NCBI RefSeq assembly: GCF_015708085.1 | Contig: NZ_JADNYM010000017.1 | Location: 46,277-110,276 of the forward strand | Origin: Arthrobacter terrae | Lineage (GTDB): Bacteria > Actinomycetota > Actinomycetes > Actinomycetales > Micrococcaceae | DNA length: 64,000 bases | Reading direction: 5' to 3' | Shown: positions 43,186 through 52,546 of the stretch, in pieces | Position numbering within the stretch: the first letter of the stretch is position 1 | How the letters are laid out: every line of letters starts with the position of its first letter | Notes under the pieces: generated by a model | What the model saw: the letters and a program-made list of their open reading frames with translations, nothing else | The model's database searches: none | What the model was told of the DNA's origin: nothing | Made by a program: the position numbers and the translations under genes

Positions 43186-44346
43186 ATGAGCCAGGGATTC
43201 AACACACGAGCCGTCCATGCCGGCCAGGAGCCGGACGGCACAACGGGCGCCGTCGTTGTGCCGCTGTATCAGACCTCAACATTCGCCCAGGACGGCATCG
43301 GGGTGCTGCGCAACGGCTACGAATACGGTCGGGGAACCAACCCGACGAGGGACTCGCTGCAGACCCAGCTCGCCGCGTTGGAAGGCGCCGGGCACGCGTT
43401 TAGCTTCGCGTCCGGGCTCGCGGCTGAGGATGCGCTGATCCGTGCGGCGCTGGCGCCGCGGGATCATATTGTGCTGGGCAATGACGTGTACGGCGGCACC
43501 TACCGGCTGATCAACAAGGTACTGTCCGGCTGGGGGATCAGCAACTCCGCGGTGGACATGTCCGATCAGGATGCCGTCCGTGCCGCGGTTGCCGCCGGCG
43601 GCCCCGAGGGCAAGACCAGGATGATCTGGGTGGAAACACCCTCTAATCCGATGATGAAAATCACCGATATTGCCGCGTTGGCGCAGATTGCGCGGGATGC
43701 CGGGGCCGTGCTTGTGGTGGATAACACATTTGCCTCCCCGTACCTGCAGAACCCCCTCGCTTTGGGGGCTGACGTCGTCGTCCATTCCACCACCAAATAC
43801 ATCGGCGGGCATTCGGATGCCAGCGGCGGAGCCGTGGTGCTCAACGACACGGAGCTGGCGGAGAAGATCGGATTTGTGCAGTTCGCCGTCGGAGCCGTGT
43901 CCGCGCCAATGGAGGCGTGGCTGACCACGCGCGGGTTGAAGACGCTCGGGGTGCGGATGGACCGGCACTGCGAAAATGCGCAGCACATCGCTGAGTGGCT
44001 GCTGACCCGGCCCGAGGTGGAGCGCGTGCTGTACCCGGGGCTGCCGGACCATCCCGGGCACGAGCTGGCCGCTCGACAGATGCGCAAGTTCGGCGGGATG
44101 ATTTCGGTGCAGTTGACCGGTGGGGAAGCTGCCGCCCGCAGCGTGGCCGAAGCCACCCGGGTGTTCACACTGGCCGAATCCCTTGGCGGAGTCGAGTCCC
44201 TGATGAACTACCCCGCCGAGATGACGCACGCCTCAGTGAAGGGCACCGCACTGGCCGTACCGGAGAATTTGATCCGGCTCTCCGTGGGTATTGAGGACCT
44301 GGAGGATCTGCTGGCTGACCTCGCGCAGGCCCTCGACGGAATCTGA
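43186..44346 (+). CDS. Cystathionine gamma-synthase/lyase
   Basis: A 386-residue Cys/Met metabolism PLP enzyme. The PLP Lys lies in VVHSTTKYIGGHSDASGG; the N-terminal TRAVHAGQEPDGTTGAV and YEYGRGTNPTRDSLQ are family hallmarks. MetB and the lyase MccB cannot be separated by sequence alone; the pairing with cystathionine beta-synthase favours the lyase direction, giving cysteine from homocysteine. AAGGAAAACTC precedes the ATG. Confidence 0.92.
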   Translation: MSQGFNTRAVHAGQEPDGTTGAVVVPLYQTSTFAQDGIGVLRNGYEYGRGTNPTRDSLQTQLAALEGAGHAFSFASGLAAEDALIRAALAPRDHIVLGNDVYGGTYRLINKVLSGWGISNSAVDMSDQDAVRAAVAAGGPEGKTRMIWVETPSNPMMKITDIAALAQIARDAGAVLVVDNTFASPYLQNPLALGADVVVHSTTKYIGGHSDASGGAVVLNDTELAEKIGFVQFAVGAVSAPMEAWLTTRGLKTLGVRMDRHCENAQHIAEWLLTRPEVERVLYPGLPDHPGHELAARQMRKFGGMISVQLTGGEAAARSVAEATRVFTLAESLGGVESLMNYPAEMTHASVKGTALAVPENLIRLSVGIEDLEDLLADLAQALDGI

Positions 44347-44670
44347 CGGCTAGCCGGGACCAAGCCGGGATTCGGATGGAAATTTCCCCTACATTACCCG
44401 ATGGTTGCCCGCAGTCACAACAATATAACAATCATGTTGCTTCGATATCGATTTGGCATCGACTCTGAAATGCTCTAGCGTGGTACGTGCCCTGCGGGGT
44501 GGCGGTCGCCCAGCGTGCCGCGCAATCTAACTTAATGCCCGGGCCTGTCCACACCGAACGCCGTCACAACGGCAGGTACCGGAAGTAACCTCCACATCAG
44601 CAGGTTCGACGGCGACGCAGAGAAGTCCGGGGACGGGCGGAGCGCAGGTGGCCCTTCGGAGTAGTAAGCC
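44347..44670 (+). other. Long leader before the Rpf-like gene
   Basis: 324 bases without a gene. In actinobacteria Rpf genes often have a c-di-AMP (ydaO) riboswitch here. I see stem-like segments (for example CCGTCACAACGG) but not the conserved ydaO core or its 3' terminal pattern, so I do not claim it. Promoter elements were not resolved. Confidence 0.4.
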
Positions 44671-45357
44671 ATGAATAAAATGACGATCAGCCGCGGCCTT
44701 CGCCGGGGAATAGCAGTAGCCGCAATCGCCGGAGCAGGTCTGGCGGTTTCCGGAACAGCAGCAAATGCCGCACCGGTAAGCACCTGGGACGCGCTGGCAC
44801 AGTGCGAAAGCTCAGGTAACTGGAACATAAATACCGGCAACGGTTTCTCCGGCGGCCTGCAGTTCACGCCGAGCACGTGGGCCGCATTTGGCGGAACGGG
44901 ATCGCCGGAAAACGCTTCCAAGGCCGAGCAGATCGCTGTGGCTGAGCGTGTCCAGGCCGGTCAGGGCTGGGGCGCATGGCCGGCATGCTCGGCCGGATTG
45001 GGATTGTCCGGCGGCGGCGGCGCAGCCCCCGCACCGGTTCAGGCCCAGGCTCAGGCAATAGCACCTATCGCAGCCCAGCCTGCGGTTCAGGCTCCGGTAG
45101 TGCGGGCTGCTCCGGTTGCCCAGGCCCCGGTGGTCCAGGCGCCGGTAGCACAGGCTCCGGTCCAGGTAGCTCAGGCTCCGGTCCAGGTTGCACTGAGCGG
45201 GGAGACCTACACCGTTGTCTCCGGCGATACGCTCAGCACCATCGCGCAGCGTCTTGGCGTCGTTGGTGGCTGGGAATCGCTGTACAGCGCCAACACCGGC
45301 ACCATCATTCACCCCGACCTCATCATGACCGGTCAGGTCCTGCAGCTGCCTGCCTAA
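44671..45357 (+). CDS. Rpf-like transglycosylase with LysM domain
   Basis: A 228-residue secreted wall hydrolase. A signal peptide (about 1-34, ending in AANAA) precedes an Rpf domain (about 37-110) with the catalytic Glu in LAQCESSGNWNINTGNGFSG and the conserved FTPSTWAAFGG. A Pro/Ala/Val/Gln-rich linker (about 115-180) leads to a C-terminal LysM peptidoglycan-binding domain (YTVVSGDTLSTIAQRLGVVG). Rpf proteins cleave peptidoglycan and help dormant cells resume growth. A strong terminator follows. Confidence 0.93.
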   Translation: MNKMTISRGLRRGIAVAAIAGAGLAVSGTAANAAPVSTWDALAQCESSGNWNINTGNGFSGGLQFTPSTWAAFGGTGSPENASKAEQIAVAERVQAGQGWGAWPACSAGLGLSGGGGAAPAPVQAQAQAIAPIAAQPAVQAPVVRAAPVAQAPVVQAPVAQAPVQVAQAPVQVALSGETYTVVSGDTLSTIAQRLGVVGGWESLYSANTGTIIHPDLIMTGQVLQLPA

Positions 45358-45389
45358 TATCTCTGCGCTGCCGGGAGGAAAGCTCCCGA

Positions 45390-45428
45390 AACGAAAGCAC
45401 CCCGGCCATCAGGCGGGGTGCTTTCGTT
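45390..45428 (+). terminator. Intrinsic terminator after the Rpf gene
   Basis: Perfect 14-bp arms AACGAAAGCACCCC and GGGGTGCTTTCGTT with an 11-base loop, ending in a short T stretch. It can serve both convergent genes. Confidence 0.9.
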
Positions 45429-45465
45429 GCCACTGGCACTCTTACGGAACCGATAAGATCCCCCA

Positions 45466-46677
45466 CTAACGGGGAGCCACAACGCCTGTCCGGGTTTCGC
45501 CGTCGTACTCGTAGACCTGCCTCCCGCCGATCCACACAGTCAGCGCCCGCGCCATAACGTCCAGCGGATCGCCGCTCCACAGCACCAGGTCCGCATCCTT
45601 ACCCTCCGTCAATGAACCGATCCGGTCCGCCAGCCCCAGCACCTTGGCGGGGTTGATAGTGATGGACCGCAGCGCCGTTTCGCGGTCCAGCCCCTCCTTG
45701 ACGGCCAGGGTGCACTGATGGACCAGGAAGTTCACCGGCACCACCGGATGGTCCGTGATGATGGAAATCTCAACCCCCGCCGCCGCCAGCTTCCCGGGAT
45801 TCGCCAGCGAGCGCCCGCGCAGTTCCACCTTTGACTTGGTGGTGAACAGCGGACCGATCAGGACCGGAATGCCGCGCTCCGCCAGCACGTCGGCCAGCAC
45901 GTGCGCTTCAGTACCATGGTCCAGCACCAGCTCATAGCCGAATTCGTCCGCCAGCCGCAGTGCCGTGGCGATGTCATCGGCGCGGTGGCAGTGCTGGCGC
46001 CAGGGGATCTCCCGGCGCAGCACCATCGCCAACGCTTCCATCCGGGGGTCGCGGGCGGTTTCGTCTGCCTTCGCCATATAGTTCTGCGCGTCTATGAAGG
46101 CCTTGCGGATCACCATGGCGGTGCCCAGTCGCGTGGACGGGGTCTGCTTTTTGTCGCCGTAGACCCTTTTAGGGTTCTCGCCGAGGGCGGATTTCAGGCC
46201 GCTGGGGGAGCGGAGCACCATCTCCTCGATGTACCGGCCATGCGTGTGCAGCGCCACCGCCAGGCCACCGATCGGATTTCCGGAGCCGGGATTCACATTC
46301 ACCGCGGTGATTCCGCCCGCGAGCGCGTCGTCGAAGCCGGGGTCAAAAGGGTCCACGGCATCAATAGCGCGGACGGCTGCCATATTCGGATCGGTCATTT
46401 CGTTCACATCGCTGGTGGAACCCACCTCACCTTCGGGATGCATCCCGAGATGGACGTGCGCATCGATGAAGCCCGGCAGCAGCCACGCCCCTGCGGCATC
46501 GACCACGGCGGCGCCGGCAGGGACTTCCACCATCGGGCCCAGCGCCGAAATTCTGCCATCCTTGACCACCAGCGTTCCGTCAAAGGGCTCGGCGTTGATC
46601 GGCACCACGTGGGCGTTGGTAATGGCGAACGCCGATTGCGTGCGGGTGCTGTTGCGGGAAACGGGAGCGGTAGTCAT
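45466..46677 (-). CDS. Amidohydrolase family protein
   Basis: A 403-residue metal-dependent hydrolase: strand-rich N-terminus (ISALGPMVEVPAGAAVVDAA), then the HxH metal motif in LPGFIDAHVHLGMHPEGE, more ligands in HCHRADD and LDHGTEAH, and the C-terminal Asp in IITDHPVVP. Closest to imidazolonepropionase/dihydroorotase-type proteins; substrate unknown. ATG 46677 follows GAAAGG; the upstream extension is not supported. Confidence 0.87.
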   Translation of the reverse strand: MTTAPVSRNSTRTQSAFAITNAHVVPINAEPFDGTLVVKDGRISALGPMVEVPAGAAVVDAAGAWLLPGFIDAHVHLGMHPEGEVGSTSDVNEMTDPNMAAVRAIDAVDPFDPGFDDALAGGITAVNVNPGSGNPIGGLAVALHTHGRYIEEMVLRSPSGLKSALGENPKRVYGDKKQTPSTRLGTAMVIRKAFIDAQNYMAKADETARDPRMEALAMVLRREIPWRQHCHRADDIATALRLADEFGYELVLDHGTEAHVLADVLAERGIPVLIGPLFTTKSKVELRGRSLANPGKLAAAGVEISIITDHPVVPVNFLVHQCTLAVKEGLDRETALRSITINPAKVLGLADRIGSLTEGKDADLVLWSGDPLDVMARALTVWIGGRQVYEYDGETRTGVVAPR

Positions 46678-46811
46678 GAATGAACCTTTCACCGGTCGTT
46701 GTAGGGTGATTTCCAACCTACCCCGCGCGTCCGGCGGCGCCCGACTATGCACCGAAAGGGGCAGGCCTGAGTGCCGAAAGGGGCGGGGCTGAGGGCCGCT
46801 ATGCTGGCTGG

Positions 46812-47573
46812 ATGGCTGAGTACAGGATGCGTAAATCCGCTTTAATCACCGGGGTTGGACGCACCGTTGGCATTGGTGCCGCGATTGCCCGGGCACTGGC
46901 CGCTGACGGCTGGGACCTGGTGTTAACTTATTGGCAGGAGTACGACGCACGGATGCCCTGGGGCGTACAGCCGGAGGACGTCGGCAGACTTACCGCGGAG
47001 CTGGAAGCGGCGGGGGCGAAAGTCAGCGCGATGCCCGCCGATCTGGCCGATCCAGGTGCTGTTGATGCGCTTATGGCGCGGCTTTCCACGGAGGCCGGTC
47101 CGCTGCAGGGCCTGGTGCTCTCGCACTGTGAGTCGGTGGATTCTTCCATCCTCGACACGTCGCTGGAAAGCTTTGACCGGCACTTCGCCGTCAACACCCG
47201 CGCGAGTTGGCAGCTGGTGGCCGCCTTTGCCCGGCAGATTCCGGACGACGGCGGCGCCATAGTTGCGCTGACCAGTGACCATACCGTACAGAATCTGCCC
47301 TACGGCGCCTCGAAGGGCGCGTTGGACAGGATTATCATGGCCGCCGCCCGCGAGCTGGGTCCGCTGGGAATTAGCTCAAATGCGCTAAATCCCGGCCCGG
47401 TGGATACCGGATGGATGAACCCCGTACTGCGCGCCGAGCTGACCGCCATGCAGCCCACCGGCAGGCTCGGCACCCCGGCCGACGTTGCCGGGACAGCCGC
47501 GTTCCTGCTCTCTCCGGCCGGCCGCTGGGTGAGTGGGCAGCTGATTAAGGCCGACGGCGGCTTCTCCGCCTGA
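46812..47573 (+). CDS. SDR family oxidoreductase
   Basis: A 253-residue short-chain dehydrogenase. The dinucleotide motif is ALITGVGRTVGIGAAIARAL, the catalytic tetrad region is YGASKGALDR with the Ser in VALTSDHT, and the end AAFLLSPAGRWVSGQLIKAD is typical of FabG-like proteins. The insertion WQEYDARMPWGVQPED after the second strand is longer than usual, as in FabI-like and 3-oxoacyl types. Substrate unknown. Confidence 0.88.
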   Translation: MAEYRMRKSALITGVGRTVGIGAAIARALAADGWDLVLTYWQEYDARMPWGVQPEDVGRLTAELEAAGAKVSAMPADLADPGAVDALMARLSTEAGPLQGLVLSHCESVDSSILDTSLESFDRHFAVNTRASWQLVAAFARQIPDDGGAIVALTSDHTVQNLPYGASKGALDRIIMAAARELGPLGISSNALNPGPVDTGWMNPVLRAELTAMQPTGRLGTPADVAGTAAFLLSPAGRWVSGQLIKADGGFSA

Positions 47574-47625
47574 GCACGGCCGGACAATTCCCGCCAAAAA
47601 ACGCCACTCATCGAACCTCCTTAAG

Positions 47626-47664
47626 ACCGGTTCTCAACACCGGTTCTCAACTCCGGTTCTCAAC
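47626..47664. repeat. Three tandem 13-base repeats
   Basis: Three head-to-tail copies of ACCGGTTCTCAAC (the third begins TCCGG). No reading frame uses it. It lies just before the abnormal homopolymer region. Confidence 0.9.
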
Positions 47665-47757
47665 AACCACTGCTGGGATAGCGGCCCATGACACTTTGGC
47701 GTGCCGCAGGGGTATGCCCGCAGCGTCAGCGGCGTCGCTTCCGCGTGCGGGGGTAAC

Positions 47758-47929
<172 letters not shown>

Positions 47930-48050
47930 GGCGTAAAGAGTGCGTCAAGACCCGGGGCCAACCCGTCAAGGAAACGTCAAGGCAACCGCCGGTGCTCATC
48001 CAACGGAGTCCGATAAGGGAAGAACTAAAAACTCCGCTGGAAAGTAGGTC

Positions 48051-48152
48051 GTGGAAACGGCTGACGTGGTCTGTTTGGCTGTGTTGCTGGTGGCAGCAGT
48101 GGTGATGCTGGTCCATCTGTTCGCCGCCCTGACCGGCCCGGACAAGTGGTGA
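48051..48152 (+). CDS. kdpF: KdpF-like small membrane peptide
   Basis: A 33-residue peptide with one membrane helix (VVCLAVLLVAAVVMLVHLFA) ending ALTGPDKW, which matches actinobacterial KdpF (helix then a conserved ...PEKF-like end). KdpF stabilises the KdpFABC potassium pump. It starts with GTG at 48051. It sits directly before a kdpA fragment, which supports the call, but the pump itself is broken here, so the peptide is probably functionless. Confidence 0.6.
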   Translation: METADVVCLAVLLVAAVVMLVHLFAALTGPDKW

Positions 48153-48159
48153 CGCCGCC

Positions 48160-48710
48160 GTGCAACTGAACGTGCTCTCATTTCCTGATCCTGCTGGTTC
48201 CATCCGCCCTCCCGGCCATGTACGGCCGGATGGTGGGCGACAAACGCCAGGGCCACACGGTGCTGACGGTATTGGGTGCATTTTGGCTGATCTCCTCGTC
48301 CCTGATGGTCTGGGCCGTGTCGGCCGGCGCCGGAGTAGGCCTGGGCGAGGGCTTTGAGCAGTGCCTGAGCGTGGCACCGGGCAGCCTTTTTGCCACTGCC
48401 ACCACGCTGACTTCCACCGGTGCGGTCAATGTGGCCCACGACCCCCTGCCCCCGCTGGCGGGAGCGCTGCTGATGCTGAACATGATGACGGGCGAGGTGG
48501 CCCCGGGCGGAATCGGCTCCGGTCTCTACGGGATGCTGGTCCTGGCCATCGTCACGGTGTTCATCGCCGGGCTGATGGTGGGGCGCACACCGGAATTCCT
48601 GGGCAAGAAGATCAGCGCCCGGCAGATGACGCTGGTGGCGCTGTACATTCTAATGACACCCTTCCTCGTCCTGGCAGGCACGGCGACCACCGTCGCACTG
48701 GGGGACCTGT
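48160..48710 (+). pseudogene. kdpA: kdpA fragment (C-terminal part only)
   Basis: Sequence in two frames encodes MYGRMVGDKRQGHTVL, then APGSLFATATTLTSTGAVNV, GEVAPGGIGSGLYGM and MVGRTPEFLGKKISARQM, all recognisable KdpA motifs of the C-terminal half. About 250 residues of the N-terminus are absent and the end is also lost. The first recognisable helix (LILLVPSALPAMYG) is in a different frame from its own upstream codons. Without the filter region the protein cannot bind potassium. Confidence 0.85.
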
Positions 48711-49114
48711 CGTCGGCCGCGCCGGCGGTGGGGCCGCCCGGGTGCTGGCCAATATCGTGGAGAATGCGCTCAAGTAACGCGCCAGACTCGAAGATCCTCA
48801 TTGTCGGGGCCGTGGGCGGGTCCGGCTGGGGCACCATTGAGGGACAGCCGGCCAGCGAGCTGCGGATCATCGACCGCGGCCGGGGTGTGCCCGCGGCCGC
48901 CGTCATCGCCATGTTCCAGCCCTTCCAGCGCCTGGACGACGTCTCCTATTCAGCTGCCGGTGGCCCAGGAATCGGGCTGGGCCCGGCTGTGGCCAAGGGC
49001 TTCATGGAGACCATGGGCGGTGTATTCGAGGCCGAGCCAACCCCCGGTGGCGGCCTGACCATGGTGGTGCGACTGCCTATTTCAACAGGTGTGAGCCGAC
49101 GGAGAGTCCTATGA
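48711..49114 (+). pseudogene. kdpD: kdpD fragment (C-terminal ATPase domain)
   Basis: After the kdpA fragment the sequence jumps to the end of the KdpD sensor kinase: RVLANIVENALK (N-box) in one frame, a premature TAA where KYAP should follow (one inserted A), then in another frame GQPASELRIIDRGRGVP and GIGLGPAVAKGFMETMGG. kdpB, kdpC and most of kdpD are missing between the two fragments, so a deletion or misassembly joined them. The G2-type Gly in GLGPAV replaces the usual GLGLAV. Confidence 0.85.
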
Positions 49115-49692
49115 CCTGGGTCCTGATTGTCGACGACGAACCCCAAATTCTGCGCGCCCTGCAGATCAATCTGCATGCCCACGGATACCAGGTAATTGCC
49201 GCGAATGACGGCGCCTCCGCACTGCTGGCCGCGCAGAAGCACCCGCTGGACGTGGTGGTGCTGGACCTGGACCTGGGCCTGCCGGACCTGGACGGCGTGC
49301 AGGTTCGAGGGGCTACACGGCTGGACCTCAGTGCCCAGCATTGTGCTCTCCGCCCGGCACGGCTCCGAGGACAAGGTGCTCGCACTGGATGCCGGGGCCC
49401 AGAAGCGTGTCACGCGGGCTGACGGCGATGTGCGGCTGACGCCCACGGAGTGGAAGATCCTCGAGGTGTTGGTGCGCAACCCGCGCAGGCTGGTCAGCCA
49501 GCAGCAGATCCTCACTCAGGTCTGCGGACCCGCCTATGCCGGCTTACCCATTATCTGCGCGTCTACATGACCCAGCTGCGACGCAAGCTGGAGCCGGATC
49601 CGGCCGTCCCGAAGCACCTGCTCACCGAGGCCGGGATGGGGTACCGCTTTGAGCCGCAGCAGGCGGTGACCGACGTGCTGGACGTCACTTAG
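49111..49692 (+). pseudogene. kdpE: kdpE response regulator, broken
   Basis: The start is intact: VLIVDDEPQILRALQINLHA and VVVLDLDLGLPDLDGVQV. A frameshift follows, then SVPSIVLSARHGSEDKVLAL in a second frame, a deletion of about 60 residues removing the KPF region, then LTPTEWKILEVLVRNPRRLV of the OmpR-type winged helix, another frameshift and finally THYLRVYMTQLRRKLEPDPA to LTEAGMGYRFEPQ in a third frame. The ATG overlaps the kdpD remnant, as in intact operons. Confidence 0.85.
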
Positions 49693-49733
49693 TAATTCCT
49701 GATTAGTCATGTTAAGGCTACTAGTCTGGATGG

Positions 49734-50251
49734 ATGCCCAAAAGATCCGCTCTTGCGCTCGCAGTTTTGGCGCTGCTCGCGGAGCAGCCGCTGCGCCCCT
49801 ACCGGATGCCGCGGCTCATCACCTCCCGGGGCAAGAGCGAGGGTATCAACGTCACCGCACGGGCCAGCTTGTATAACACCATGGACCGGCTCGCCCGCGA
49901 CGGGCTGGTGCAGCTGATGGAAACCAACCGCAAGGGCCAGCGTCCGGAGCGGCGGGCCTTTGGATGCGTCAGATGATCTCCGCGCCCAAGCCGGAATATC
50001 GCGAGTTCACCGCGGAGATCGGGCAGACCTCCGCGGAGTTCGACGCGGTCAAGGATAGGCTGCCGCGGCTGTTCCTGCTGAAGAACGAACTCATTTTTCA
50101 CACCCGGCGCACCGAGTTGCGCTGGATCGAGAGCGTGCTGGCCGATCTGCACAGCGGCGCCATGGACTGGAGCAGGGAATCCCCGGCCGAGCTCTCACTC
50201 ACCCTTGAAAAACCCGACGAACATCCTGATCCCGAGGAACACACATCATGA
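49734..50251 (+). pseudogene. PadR-family regulator, broken
   Basis: The first part, ALAVLALLAEQPLRPYRMPR and ASLYNTMDRLARDGLVQLME, is a PadR winged helix, then the frame ends (GRPERRAFGCVR). A second frame from 49964 continues MISAPKPEYREFT and the helical C-terminal LPRLFLLKNELIFHTRRTEL. A short deletion around 49970 breaks the frame. In an intact form it would probably have controlled the MFS pump whose start overlaps its end. Confidence 0.75.
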
Positions 50252-51789
50252 AGACGCACGCCGTGCCCACGGGCAGAGCACGTTCCTTTGCGCTCGTCTC
50301 GCTCTTCCTGGCCTCCTTCATGGAGCTTCTCGACGCCACCATAGTCAACGTTGCACTGCCCCAGATCGAACAATCCTTGGGCGCCGAAAACAGCGAACTG
50401 CAGTGGATGGTAGCGTCCTACACTCTTGCCCTGGCAATCGGTCTGATCACCGGCTCGCGGCTGGGCGACATTTACGGGCGCAAACGGCTCTTCGTCGTCG
50501 GAGTGATTCTCTTCACTCTCTCCTCCGTGCTCTGCGGGCTGGCGATGAATCCCGAAATGCTGATTGCCTCCCGGGGGCTGCAGGGCTTCGCAGCGGCGGC
50601 GATGATTCCGCAGGTGCTCTCCAGCATCCAGGTGATGTACAAGCCAAGCGAGCGGGCAGGTGCAATGGCCGGGTTCTCCGCACTTGCCGGAGTCGCCGCG
50701 GTTTCCGGTCCAATTCTGGGTGCGGTCCTCACCGATGCGGATCTCTTTGGCTGGGGCTGGCGGACAATTTTCTTTGTGAATGTTCCGGTCGGAGTCTTTG
50801 CCGTGCTGTGCGCCATTCGGTTTATCCCCGAATCCGCCGCCCCGGTGCGACACCGGTTGGATATTCCGGGCGTGCTGATGCTCGCCGCCGGAATGCTCGG
50901 GATACTGTATCCGCTGACCATGGGCCGGGAGCAGGACTGGCCGTTGTGGACGTTCCTGATGATGGCGGCCGGCGTGCTTGTTCTGATCAGCTTTGTTCTC
51001 CTTCAGTGGCGGGAGGAGCGCGGCGGCGGCGAACCGCTGGTGGCGGTTTCGCTGTTCAAAAACCGTTCCTTTGCTGCCGGCATCGCACTGATGATGCTCT
51101 TCTTTATTCCGATGAACGGCTTCTTCCTGATCCAGACTCTGTTCCTGCAGCTGGGGCTGGATTACCCAATTCTCGAGTCCGGGCTGACCATGATCCCGTT
51201 CTCGGTTATGGTGCCGATTCTGGCAGGCCTCTCCGCAGCCATCCTGGCAAAGAAGATTGGCAAGGTGGTGCTTCAACTGGGTCCGCTGGTGATCGCGGCG
51301 GGCTTTGTGGTCCTCATCCTGACCGTCCAGGCCGCCGGTGCCGGCGTCACGCCGTGGCAGCTCATTGCCGGGCTGGCACTGGGCGGCGCGGGCTTTGGCA
51401 TGGTTGTGGCACCGGTGGGAATATTCGTCCTCTCCGAAGTTCCCCTCATGCGTGCGGGTTCGGCATCCGGGCTATTCAACACCACCACCCAGCTCTCCGG
51501 TGCCCTGGGAGTGGCGATCGTTGGCACCATCTTCTTCAACGCCTTGGATACCAGTACCGGAACCAGCAGGTCTGCCGTCTTTGAAGGGGCGTACACAGGC
51601 ACCATGTGGATCATGGCCGGCGCCATGGTGCTTGCCGCCATCGTCGCTTCGTTCCTGCCGCGTTGGGCGTCGGAAGCTGACCCGATGGAAGCTGACCTGC
51701 TGGAAGCTGACCGGTCCGACCCGATGGAGTCGCCAGAGGGCGACGGCGCGGGTGAGCCCGCGCAGACGGCCGAGTCCTCGCTCGTCTAG
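50248..51789 (+). CDS. MFS transporter, DHA2 (EmrB/QacA) type
   Basis: A 513-residue protein with about fourteen membrane helices. FMELLDATIVNVALPQIEQS is the DHA2 motif of helix 1, then GSRLGDIYGRKRLFVVG, and motif C in SALAGVAAVSGPILGAVLTD. A hydrophilic C-terminal tail of about 40 residues is rich in Asp, Met and Ser, with a repeated EADPMEAD/LEAD pattern. It should export drugs by proton antiport. Its ATG overlaps the broken PadR regulator by four bases, so it may now be deregulated. Confidence 0.9.
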   Translation: MKTHAVPTGRARSFALVSLFLASFMELLDATIVNVALPQIEQSLGAENSELQWMVASYTLALAIGLITGSRLGDIYGRKRLFVVGVILFTLSSVLCGLAMNPEMLIASRGLQGFAAAAMIPQVLSSIQVMYKPSERAGAMAGFSALAGVAAVSGPILGAVLTDADLFGWGWRTIFFVNVPVGVFAVLCAIRFIPESAAPVRHRLDIPGVLMLAAGMLGILYPLTMGREQDWPLWTFLMMAAGVLVLISFVLLQWREERGGGEPLVAVSLFKNRSFAAGIALMMLFFIPMNGFFLIQTLFLQLGLDYPILESGLTMIPFSVMVPILAGLSAAILAKKIGKVVLQLGPLVIAAGFVVLILTVQAAGAGVTPWQLIAGLALGGAGFGMVVAPVGIFVLSEVPLMRAGSASGLFNTTTQLSGALGVAIVGTIFFNALDTSTGTSRSAVFEGAYTGTMWIMAGAMVLAAIVASFLPRWASEADPMEADLLEADRSDPMESPEGDGAGEPAQTAESSLV

Positions 51790-51895
51790 CTGCCGCCCCT
51801 TGCGGTCGTTTCGCTGGTCCCTAATTCTCCCTCGCCCTGATCGGCGGCGGCGTCCCGGTGAGCAGATTCTATGGTCAGGGAGTTAAGCTGGCACG

Positions 51896-52546
51896 GTGAC
51901 TACCGGAACCCTGCTCGCCGTCTGTCGTGTCCACGAATTGCATGCGGATGCCGGCGGCGCCGGGGTAACCGCCATTGATAAACGGCCAGTGGCCGGCCCG
52001 GTTAAAGTCAGGCAGCTGGGGCTGTTCGGTGATGTGCAGGCGGACCGGCAGCATCACGGTGGGGCAGACAAGGCGTTGTATGCGTATGCCCAGCATGAAG
52101 CCGAGCACTGGGCGGCGCGGTTGGGCAAAGCGGTGCCGCCGGGCCTTTTCGGCGAGAACCTGCGCACGGACGGGATGGCAACTACGGGCGCCGTGATCGG
52201 CGAACGCTGGGCCATCGGTTCCACCGTCGTCGCCGAGGTCACCATGGCCAGGACGCCCTGCGCCACCTTTCAACGTCGCCTTCGCGAGCCCCATTGGGTC
52301 AAGCGCTTTACGGCCGCCGGAATGATCGGCACCTACCTGCGGGTCATTACTAAAGGTGTCATCCAGGCGGGCGACAACATCACGGTGATAGCCCGGCCCT
52401 CACATGGCATCACGGTCGGCAAGTTCTTCAGCAACCCGACGGCGGCGGATGTCCGGACGCTGACAAAGCTGCACGACGACGGCGAACTGCGGCTCGCGCA
52501 CGAGCTGCGGGCGTACTTCGACAAGGTTCTCCGCGCCGGATCCTGA
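51896..52546 (+). CDS. MOSC domain protein (YiiM-like)
   Basis: A 216-residue protein of the MOSC family: GLFGDVQADRQHHGGADKAL, then GLFGENLRTDGM and the Cys-containing MARTPCATFQRRL that is diagnostic of YiiM. YiiM proteins bind molybdenum cofactor and reduce N-hydroxylated compounds. The GTG start has no clear ribosome site. It stands alone. Confidence 0.87.
   Translation: MTTGTLLAVCRVHELHADAGGAGVTAIDKRPVAGPVKVRQLGLFGDVQADRQHHGGADKALYAYAQHEAEHWAARLGKAVPPGLFGENLRTDGMATTGAVIGERWAIGSTVVAEVTMARTPCATFQRRLREPHWVKRFTAAGMIGTYLRVITKGVIQAGDNITVIARPSHGITVGKFFSNPTAADVRTLTKLHDDGELRLAHELRAYFDKVLRAGS

Noticed and set aside
44380..44670. Possible c-di-AMP (ydaO) riboswitch in the Rpf leader
   Set aside because: Expected by analogy, but the conserved core and 3' end of the ydaO consensus are not visible.
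48218..49114. 298-codon frame as a genuine fused KdpA-KdpD protein
   Set aside because: It joins mid-KdpA helices to a kinase ATPase domain through out-of-frame sequence; decay or misassembly explains it better.
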